A DNA stretch of 64,000 nt from Stenotrophomonas maltophilia (GTDB lineage Bacteria; Pseudomonadota; Gammaproteobacteria; Xanthomonadales; Xanthomonadaceae): positions 46,279-110,278 of the forward strand of contig NZ_RXLZ01000006.1 of assembly GCF_003970865.1 (NCBI RefSeq). The letters are read 5' to 3'. Within the stretch, counting starts at the first letter, position 1. Every line of letters starts with the position of its first letter. A model generated the notes under the pieces. The model saw only the letters and a list, made by a program, of their open reading frames with translations, ran no database searches and was not told where the DNA came from. Made by a program: the position numbers and the translations under genes. Positions 58,072 through 64,000 of the stretch are shown piece after piece.

Positions 58072-58493
58072 GCGAGGTCTCCCGGAAGGCGGTGGACGTC
58101 CAGTGCCCAGGTGCCGGGCCCGGCCAGCGCGATGGCCAGCAGTACCGTGGTCCACATCAACGGGTACTCACTGCCGCCGCGCATCCAGAACCAGCCCTTG
58201 GGCAGGGCCAACAGGACGGTGAAACCGATGAAGGCGGCCGCTGCAAGCGCGGCGATGCGGGTCTGCCATCCCAGCAGCACGGCCAGCCCGGACAGCACCT
58301 GCAGCAGGGCCAGCAACAGCGGCAACGGTGCCACCGCTGGCAGCCCGAAGCTGCGCAGCTCGGTAGCGAAACCAGACAGCCCCGGCCCACCGAACCAGCC
58401 GAACAGCTTGCCCAGCGCGTGCGGCAGCAGGAAGCCTCCTGCCGCCACGCGCAGCATCAGCAGGGCCAGGTCGAGGCCATGGCCAGCCAGCAT
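58068..58493 (-). CDS. DoxX-family membrane protein
   Basis: 141 residues with four membrane helices. The family pattern is LMLRVAAGGFLLPHALGKLFGWFGGPGLSGF (about residues 12-42) and LLLALLQVLSGLAVLLGW. DoxX proteins accompany oxidoreductases and quinone-linked enzymes. It overlaps the amidohydrolase gene by 4 bp and starts 2 bases after the isochorismatase-like gene. Confidence 0.87.
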   Translation of the reverse strand: MLAGHGLDLALLMLRVAAGGFLLPHALGKLFGWFGGPGLSGFATELRSFGLPAVAPLPLLLALLQVLSGLAVLLGWQTRIAALAAAAFIGFTVLLALPKGWFWMRGGSEYPLMWTTVLLAIALAGPGTWALDVHRLPGDLA

Positions 58494-58495
58494 GC

Positions 58496-59152
58496 TCAGT
58501 GCCCGCCTTCCTGCGCGCCGAACATGCTCTTGGCGTACTGGATGCCGATGCCGTAGCCGCCGGCATGGTCGCGAGCGATGCCGGTGGTCAGATCGTAGGT
58601 TTCACCGCGTGCCCAGTCGCGCTGCAGCTCAAGCAGGTACTGCACGCTGGTCATCGGCACCGCACCGGCCTGCACCATGCGGGTGATCGCACGCTCGTGC
58701 GCCTCTTCGCTGACATCGCCACAGGCATCGGTGATCACATACACCTCGAAGCCCTGCGCCAACGCCGACAGCGCCGGCCCGACGATGCAGACGCTGGTCC
58801 ACAAGCCAGCAACAACCAGACGACGCTTGCCGATGCGGTTGATCTCATCGATCACCGGCTGGTCTTCCCAGGTGTTCATCGAGGTGCGGTCGAACACCGT
58901 CTGGCCCGGGAAGATCTGCGGCAGTTCGGGGAACATCGGGCCGGAGAACGACGTTTCGGCGACGGTGGTCAGCACCACCGGCACGTTGAAGCCCTTGGCG
59001 CCCTTGCTGATCAGCGACACGTTGTTGCGCAGCGCGGAGATGTCGATGGTGTGGGTGGCAAATGCCATCTGCGACTGGAAGTCGATCAGCACCAGGGCGT
59101 GGTCGGTCGGCGACAGCAGCGCCGGGGCGGGAGTAGCGGTGGCAAGGCTCAT
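58496..59152 (-). CDS. Isochorismatase-like (cysteine hydrolase) family protein
   Basis: 218 residues. The cysteine-hydrolase triad is visible: Asp in LIDFQSQM (about residue 24), Lys in the RIGKRR loop and Cys in WTSVCIVGPALSALAQGF (about residue 120). The YcaC-like pattern ASLI-GAKGFNVPVVLTT is typical. Members of this family hydrolyse carbamoyl/amide or ring-opened intermediates; a joint pathway with the amidohydrolase is inferred from the operon. Overlaps the AraC-type gene by 4 bp. Confidence 0.86.
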   Translation of the reverse strand: MSLATATPAPALLSPTDHALVLIDFQSQMAFATHTIDISALRNNVSLISKGAKGFNVPVVLTTVAETSFSGPMFPELPQIFPGQTVFDRTSMNTWEDQPVIDEINRIGKRRLVVAGLWTSVCIVGPALSALAQGFEVYVITDACGDVSEEAHERAITRMVQAGAVPMTSVQYLLELQRDWARGETYDLTTGIARDHAGGYGIGIQYAKSMFGAQEGGH

Positions 59153-59613
59153 GGGTGAACTCCGTTGGAAACACGATCAAGGGGAAGCAACAGGGCGGCA
59201 TCGCCGGCGACGTACTGGCCGGGGCTGCAGCCGGTCTCCGCGCGGAAGCTGCGGACGAAGTGGCTCTGGTCGAAGAAGCCCAACTGCTGGGCCAGGCAGG
59301 CCATCGGCAGCTGCGCACCCGGCAGCAACTGGCGCGCACGCTCGATGCGGCGCCGGCGCACATAGCGCAGCGGGCTGGCGCCGGTACCGGTGCGGAACAG
59401 GCGCACCAGATGGAAGCGGCTGACGCAGGCGGCTGCCGCCAGTTCGGTCACCCGCAGCGGCTGCGACAGGTGCGCATCGACATAGCGCAGGGCGCGCTGC
59501 AACGCGGCAGCCTGCTGCGGTGCCAGTGATGCGGCGGGCGGATCAGGCGGAAAGACGGTGACCATGCGGGACGCCGCGAGGGGGTGCCCCATGGTGCGGG
59601 GCACCTGCGCCAT
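59149..59613 (-). CDS. Short AraC-family regulator
   Basis: 154 residues, essentially only the AraC DNA-binding domain (about residues 35-135): LRVTELAAAACVSRFHLVRLFRTGTGASPLRYVRRRRIERA and LGFFDQSHFVRSFRAETGCSPGQY. No separate sensor domain is left, so it may act without a ligand or be regulated by amount. It is in the operon it presumably controls. An alternative start is ATG 59565. Confidence 0.85.
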   Translation of the reverse strand: MAQVPRTMGHPLAASRMVTVFPPDPPAASLAPQQAAALQRALRYVDAHLSQPLRVTELAAAACVSRFHLVRLFRTGTGASPLRYVRRRRIERARQLLPGAQLPMACLAQQLGFFDQSHFVRSFRAETGCSPGQYVAGDAALLLPLDRVSNGVHP

Positions 59614-59642
59614 GCCCTACCCCCGTCGGTCGAGGCCAGCAC

Positions 59643-59975
59643 CTACCCGAATGGGGGAGGCCGACGCCCGAGCAGGCGACGACCAAACAACCGCGCATCC
59701 AGTGAATAGGCGCCGGGGCCCAGCATCAACAGCGCCAATGGCTGCACCACCAGCGGCCACGGCGCCTGCTGCGCGAACATGCCCACGGCCGCCAGCAGCA
59801 CTGCCAGTGGCGTCAACACGCCCAGCATGAGCATGGCCGCCGCCAGCAGGCACAGCGCCGACCACCCACCCGCATGCGTGCCGGGCGTGCACAGCGCGGC
59901 GGCCAGGCACAGCCGCAGCCACAGCAGGCCGATGCCCGGACCGCGGTCGGGGAACATCACGAACAGGCGCTGCAT
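59643..59975 (-). CDS. Small membrane protein (DoxX-like)
   Basis: 110 residues with about four membrane helices (LLWLRLCLAAALCTP, LCLLAAAMLMLGVLTPLAVLLAAVGMFA, LVVQPLALLMLGPGAYSLDARLFG). The ending GAYSLDARLFG is the end typical of small DoxX/DUF-type membrane proteins. GGAG lies 7 bases before the ATG. Its gene is 29 bases upstream of the AraC-type gene on the same strand, so it may be the first gene of the operon. Divergent from the sensor kinase gene. Confidence 0.75.
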   Translation of the reverse strand: MQRLFVMFPDRGPGIGLLWLRLCLAAALCTPGTHAGGWSALCLLAAAMLMLGVLTPLAVLLAAVGMFAQQAPWPLVVQPLALLMLGPGAYSLDARLFGRRLLGRRPPPFG

Positions 59976-60071
59976 GGCGGGGCTCCAGGGGACATGCCGG
60001 CGTGATAGCCGAGGTCGGCGCACGCCGCCTACCCCGTTCGGGTCACCCCGGGCTGCCCCGCACCTGCCAGA

Positions 60072-63000
60072 ATGCGCGGCATGCGTGGCCGCCCCTTCCC
60101 GTTCCTGTGTCGCTTGCCGACGCTGCTGACGTGCCTGCTGTTGTTGACCGCCCTGCCCGCCCTTGCCGTGCAGCGCCCGCCGGTGAGCGGCGGGTTGCCC
60201 GATTTCGAGCACACTGCCTGGCGGGTCGGCCAGGGCGCGCCCGGCGATATCTGGGACATTGCCCAGGACCGCGACGGCCTGTTGTGGCTGGCCACCGGCT
60301 CGGGCCTGTACCGCTTCGATGGCCGTCGTTTCGAACGGCAGGCGGCGCCCGTCGGCAGCCAGTTCCCGTCCACCAACATGGTCACGCTGGCACAGGGCCG
60401 CGATGGCGCCCTGTGGATCGGCTACTTCCAGGCCGGCATCAGCCGGTTCGCGCAGGGGCAGCTGCACAGCTATGGCCGCGAACAGGGAGTGCCGGTCGGT
60501 GTGGTCCCGCACTTCAGCCAGGATCGCGAGGGCCTGCTGTGGGCGGCGATCAATGGCGGGCTGCGCCGCTTTGACGGACAACGCTGGCAGCCACTGCCGG
60601 CCAGCGCCGGGCTGCCGGAGCGCCGAGTGCAGTGGCTGCTGCACGACAGCCGGGACACATTCTGGGTCCTGGCCGATCTGAAGGTGTGGATGCGCGCTGC
60701 CGGCCACGCAACCTTCCAGGACACCGGCATCGCCGTCTCGCAGATGGCGACGCTGGCCGAAAGCCCGCAGGGTGAAGTGTGGCTGGCCGACCGGGTGCGC
60801 GGCACCTTACCCCTGGCCAACGCGCAGGGCCCGTTGGCGGCCAGCGAACGTGAAGCGCGGCGTCTTCCGGAACTGGTTGCCGCGCGCCTGCAGTTCACTG
60901 CCGATGGCGCACTGTGGGCCACGATGAGCCCGCACGGCGGCGTCGCCCGCATCACCTTCGACGGCACCCGGGCCGTGCGCATGGAGCGCTTCGATTCGCC
61001 GCACGGACTGACCGCCACCTCGGCGGTGCCGATCATCGTCGATCGCGAAGGCAATCTCTGGGTCGGTACCAATCTCGGCCTCAACCGCTTCCGCGCGCGC
61101 AGCGTGCACACCCTGCTGGTCGGCCCGAGCGATCCCTACCGCTCGCTGGTGCGGGCCGGCGATGGCCGCGTGTATGGCTATGGCGAAGACCTCAAGCCCT
61201 ACGATCTGCGGCGCACGCTGCTGGATGGCAGCGCCACGCAGTTGCAGTCCGCCGCACGCCAGGCACCCACGCCGATCTGGCAGTTCGACTGGGTCAATCT
61301 TGCGCGCACGGTCGCCGGCCACACCTCGTTGATCCCACTGCCGGCCCCGTTCACCGGGCAACCATTGCATGCGCTGTTGTTCCCTGACGACGCGCAGGCC
61401 TGGGTGTGCGCCGGCGAACGCGGGGTGCTGCACTACCAGCACGGCCAGTGGCAGCGCGAGGTCCGCCTGCCCGAACAGGCCTGCTCGTCGCTGGCGCTGG
61501 ATGCCCAAGGCCAGCTGCTGCTTGGCTATGCCGACGGCCGCCTGCGCCGGATGAGTGCGAACCGCATCGAGAGCTTCGATGCCGCTCAGGGTCTGTCCGT
61601 CGGACCGGTCACGGCGATACTGCATCATCAGGACCTGTTGCTGGTTGCCGGTGAAGCCGGCCTGGCTGCGCGCGTTGGCAATGGTCGTTTCGTTCCGGTG
61701 CGTACCGACATGGCCGGCGTCCTGGAAGGCATCACCGGCATGGTCGCCGATCCGAACGGACACCTCTGGTTCAATGGCAGCCGTGGCCTGGTGCGGATGG
61801 AAAGCGGGCAGCTGCGCCGCGCTTTGCGCAGCGGACTACCGGTCACGCCACGCCTGTTCGACGCGATCGACGGCATGCCTGGCATTGCCCTGCAGAGTGG
61901 ACCAATCGCAACCGCGACGCTGGCCGACGACGGCCTGCTATGGCTGGCCACCAACCAGGGCCTGGCCTGGCTGGACACCACCCGCTCCCATGTCAATTCG
62001 ATGGCCCCCAGCGTGCGCATCGGCGACGTGCTGTATGGCAGCAAGCACGAGCCGCTACGCGATGGACTGCGCCTTCCCGCCGGTACCAGCCAGCTGCAGA
62101 TCGACTACGTAGCGCTGTCGCTGGCACGCCCGGAGCGCAACCGCTACCGCTATCGCCTCTCCGGCGTCGACGATGGCTGGCAGGACGCAGGCAGCAGCAC
62201 CCGCGCGTATTACACCAACCTGGCGCCGGGCAACTACCGGTTCGAAGTGGAAGCCGCCAACGAAGACGGTATCTGGAGCACCGCACCGGCCAGCCGCAGC
62301 TTCCGCATCGCCCCCACCTTCATGCAGACCGTGTGGTTCAAGCTGCTGTGCGCAGCCGCGATACTCGCGCTGCTGGTGCTGGCGGTGCGCATCCGCAGCG
62401 GGCAGCTGGCTGCGCTGTTCCGTGCCCGCCTGCAGGAACGCAATGGCGAACGCGAACGCATCGCACGCGACCTGCACGACACCCTGCTGCAGGGCAGCCA
62501 GGGCCTGATCCTGCGCCTGCACGCAATCAGCCAGTCACCCCAGACCCCGGAGCCCGTACGCGGCCAGCTTGAGTCAGCGATGCAATTGGCCGAGCGCAAC
62601 CTGGCCGAGGGACGCGAGCGGGTCAATGCCCTGCGTGAGGGACCGTTTGCTGGCCGCGACCTCGCTTCGGCACTGGCCGATGTGCACGCCGAGTACGCGG
62701 GGCACGGCACCAATCCGCTGCGCCTGACCGTGGAAGGTGCAACGCCACCGTTGCAGGCCGACGCGGCCGAAGAGGTGTTCCTGATCGGGCGTGAGGCGAT
62801 CCGCAATGCGTTGCGCCATGCCAACGCCAGCGCCATCGAAGTGGAGCTGTCGTACGGCACGCATTGCTTCCTGCTGCACGTGCGCGACGACGGCGTCGGC
62901 ATCGCCGACGAGAATGCCGGCAACGGCCATTGGGGCCTGCAGGGCATGCGCGAACGCGCGCAGCGCCTCGGTGCGGAACTGCAGCTGTGGACCCGTGCCG

Positions 63001-63101
63001 GGCTGGGCACCGAAGTCGCGCTGGCGGTTCCCGCCCGGCGCCTGTATCACCGCCGGCCATCGCGTTGGCGCTGGCCTTGGAGTAGAACGAGCCATGACTG
63101 A
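60072..63101 (+). CDS. Sensor histidine kinase with a two-propeller periplasmic sensor
   Basis: 1009 residues. The signal-like N-terminus (to about residue 32) precedes two seven-bladed Reg_prop propeller regions (about 40-640; blades such as DGLLWLATGSGLYRFDG, EGNLWVGTNLGLNRF). A Y_Y_Y domain (about 665-735, LSGVDDGWQDAGSSTRAYYTNLAPGNYRFEV) and one membrane helix (about 750-775) follow. The HisKA_3 phosphoacceptor is His802 in RDLHDTLLQG; the HATPase part has NALRHANAS, DDGVGIAD and GLQGMRERAQRLGAEL. It is cotranscribed with the NarL-type regulator (8-bp overlap). Sensors of this type respond to glycans or envelope cues; the ligand is unknown. Confidence 0.93.
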   Translation: MRGMRGRPFPFLCRLPTLLTCLLLLTALPALAVQRPPVSGGLPDFEHTAWRVGQGAPGDIWDIAQDRDGLLWLATGSGLYRFDGRRFERQAAPVGSQFPSTNMVTLAQGRDGALWIGYFQAGISRFAQGQLHSYGREQGVPVGVVPHFSQDREGLLWAAINGGLRRFDGQRWQPLPASAGLPERRVQWLLHDSRDTFWVLADLKVWMRAAGHATFQDTGIAVSQMATLAESPQGEVWLADRVRGTLPLANAQGPLAASEREARRLPELVAARLQFTADGALWATMSPHGGVARITFDGTRAVRMERFDSPHGLTATSAVPIIVDREGNLWVGTNLGLNRFRARSVHTLLVGPSDPYRSLVRAGDGRVYGYGEDLKPYDLRRTLLDGSATQLQSAARQAPTPIWQFDWVNLARTVAGHTSLIPLPAPFTGQPLHALLFPDDAQAWVCAGERGVLHYQHGQWQREVRLPEQACSSLALDAQGQLLLGYADGRLRRMSANRIESFDAAQGLSVGPVTAILHHQDLLLVAGEAGLAARVGNGRFVPVRTDMAGVLEGITGMVADPNGHLWFNGSRGLVRMESGQLRRALRSGLPVTPRLFDAIDGMPGIALQSGPIATATLADDGLLWLATNQGLAWLDTTRSHVNSMAPSVRIGDVLYGSKHEPLRDGLRLPAGTSQLQIDYVALSLARPERNRYRYRLSGVDDGWQDAGSSTRAYYTNLAPGNYRFEVEAANEDGIWSTAPASRSFRIAPTFMQTVWFKLLCAAAILALLVLAVRIRSGQLAALFRARLQERNGERERIARDLHDTLLQGSQGLILRLHAISQSPQTPEPVRGQLESAMQLAERNLAEGRERVNALREGPFAGRDLASALADVHAEYAGHGTNPLRLTVEGATPPLQADAAEEVFLIGREAIRNALRHANASAIEVELSYGTHCFLLHVRDDGVGIADENAGNGHWGLQGMRERAQRLGAELQLWTRAGLGTEVALAVPARRLYHRRPSRWRWPWSRTSHD

Positions 63102-63747
63102 ATCCCCTGCCCCGATCGGCGTACTGGTGGTCGATGATCACCCGCTGCTGCGTGACGGCCTGGCGGCGCTGCTGGGTGCCCATTCCGACCTGCGCCTGCT
63201 CGGCGAGGCCGCCGATGGCGAGGAAGCCATCACGCGCTATCAGCAGCTGCAACCTGACGTGGTGCTGATGGACCTGCAGATGCCACGCCTGGATGGTGTG
63301 GAAGCCATCGTGCGGATCCGCGCGATGGATCCGCGCGCGCGCATCATCGTGCTGACCACCTACCGCGGTGACGTACGTGCGGTGAGGGCGCTGCAGGCCG
63401 GCGCCAGTGCGTACCTGTTGAAGGACATGCTGCGCCATGAGCTGGTCGATACGATCCGCATGGTCGCCGGCGGCCGGCGCGCACCGATCCCCCCGGCGGT
63501 GGCGGCGAGCATTGCCGCACATGTGGTGGAAGACCGCTTGTCGCCGCGCGAGACCGAAGTGCTGCGGCACGTGGCCGGTGGCCTGTCGAACAAGCGCATC
63601 GGCGAGCGCATGCAGATTTCCGAGCAGACGGTGAAGGCGCACATGAAAAGCCTGATGGACAAGCTGGGCGTGGGTGATCGCACGCATGCGGTGACCCAGG
63701 CGCTGCGGCGCGGCATCATCAGCCTGGACGACAGCGGTCACGATTAA
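63094..63747 (+). CDS. NarL/FixJ-family response regulator
   Basis: 217 residues. The receiver has acidic Asp14-Asp15 (VVDDHP), phospho-acceptor Asp60 (VLMDLQMP) and Lys near LLKDML. The LuxR/NarL helix-turn-helix is about residues 150-205: LSPRETEVLRHVAGGLSNKRIGERMQISEQTVKAHMKSLMDKL. The start lies inside the end of the kinase gene, giving translational coupling. Partner of the kinase at 60072-63101; targets are unknown, though the divergent operon is an obvious candidate. Confidence 0.94.
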   Translation: MTESPAPIGVLVVDDHPLLRDGLAALLGAHSDLRLLGEAADGEEAITRYQQLQPDVVLMDLQMPRLDGVEAIVRIRAMDPRARIIVLTTYRGDVRAVRALQAGASAYLLKDMLRHELVDTIRMVAGGRRAPIPPAVAASIAAHVVEDRLSPRETEVLRHVAGGLSNKRIGERMQISEQTVKAHMKSLMDKLGVGDRTHAVTQALRRGIISLDDSGHD

Positions 63748-63758
63748 GGGGTTGTTCG

Positions 63759-63777
63759 GCAGGGCTTGCAGCCCTGC
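63759..63777. terminator. Hairpin after the response regulator
   Basis: GCAGGGCT-tgc-AGCCCTGC, 11 bases after the stop. Confidence 0.65.
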
Positions 63778-63784
63778 ACCGGCG

Positions 63785-63809
63785 GTAGTGCCGGCCGCTG
63801 GCCGGCAAC
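63785..63809. repeat. REP unit (class 1)
   Basis: GTAGTGCCGGCC-gct-GGCCGGCAAC, the same as the unit at 53113. Confidence 0.85.
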
Positions 63810-63978
63810 CTCAACAGCAAAAGCAATAGCAAAGGCGTGGATTCCGTGGGATGGCGGGGTGGGTCCGGTTGCGGGGGACGCTGCAAGTACGTCCCTGTAA
63901 GCTTGGCAGCCGCATCCATGCGGCTGACACCCCGCACTCCGACACCGCCCCACCTTCGACAGATTCCGGCGGCTGTTG
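63810..63978. other. Non-coding stretch at the right edge
   Basis: No gene is visible. It contains the hairpin CAGCCGCA-tcca-TGCGGCTG (63907-63926) and GC-rich low-complexity sequence. Confidence 0.5.
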
Positions 63979-64000
63979 GTAGGTGTCGACCTTGGTCGAC
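63979..64000. repeat. REP-like unit at the right edge (possibly cut)
   Basis: GTAGGTGTCGAC-cttg-GTCGAC; same layout as the GTAGGTGCCAACC units at 21575-21641 but a different stem. The window ends at the last base of the palindrome. Confidence 0.65.

Noticed and set aside
1..64000. tRNA, rRNA, prophage, insertion sequence or transposase genes
   Set aside because: None was recognised on either strand. A tRNA scan and transposase profile search would confirm.

Overview
This is about 64 kb of high-GC DNA (roughly two-thirds G+C) from a gammaproteobacterium of the Stenotrophomonas/Xanthomonas group, most likely the Stenotrophomonas maltophilia complex. The reasons are the many TonB-dependent receptors, the gene families present, and the short palindromes tagged with GTAG (or CTAC on the other strand) between genes. 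These palindromes match the SMAG REP elements known from S. maltophilia. I see no rRNA, tRNA, CRISPR array, prophage or insertion sequence.

Layout. 1-5.2 kb: end of an autotransporter, then a manganese module: TonB-dependent receptor, exported thioredoxin, MntR and MntH. MntR-type palindromes lie in front of both the receptor and mntH. 5.3-9.7 kb (minus strand): class Ia ribonucleotide reductase nrdA-nrdB with a flavodoxin and a CPGC thioredoxin; four tandem REP units separate nrdA from nrdB and a pair of NrdR-like boxes lies upstream. 10-16.9 kb: quinone-reductase-type dehydrogenase, a small low-GC orphan, another TonB-dependent receptor, the choline transporter BetT and a VOC protein. 17-21.5 kb: a Fur-controlled sigma factor/anti-sigma/STN-receptor (FecIRA-type) signalling operon. 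21.6-30.9 kb: MdtJI exporter, LysR regulator, M14-type peptidase, a fourth receptor, CLC channel, MgtC protein, divergent MerR regulator and methyltransferase, and a small acidic protein.

31-38.3 kb (minus strand): a 1712-residue trimeric autotransporter, followed 61 bp later by a lipoprotein that fuses a BamE-like and an OmpA-like domain, and preceded by an AraC-type regulator. 39-50.8 kb: a complete Flp/Tad pilus operon (flp, cpaA, tadE, cpaB, cpaC, tadZ, cpaF, tadB, tadC, tadD, a DUF3613 protein, tadG), with a long leader and a sigma-54-like promoter. 50.9-53.1 kb: DUF2968 and DUF4124 proteins and a haloperoxidase-type hydrolase. 53.2-60 kb (minus strand): a tightly packed operon of membrane protein, AraC regulator, isochorismatase-like hydrolase, DoxX, Tat-exported amidohydrolase with a His-rich tail, porin and MFS exporter. 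Divergent from it is a beta-propeller sensor kinase with its NarL-type regulator.

The least described parts are (1) the Mn-regulated receptor plus thioredoxin pair, (2) the autotransporter with its BamE-OmpA lipoprotein, (3) the amidohydrolase/porin/MFS operon, and (4) a repeated hairpin with arms of about 30 bp that occurs complete between two convergent gene pairs and as a half copy elsewhere.
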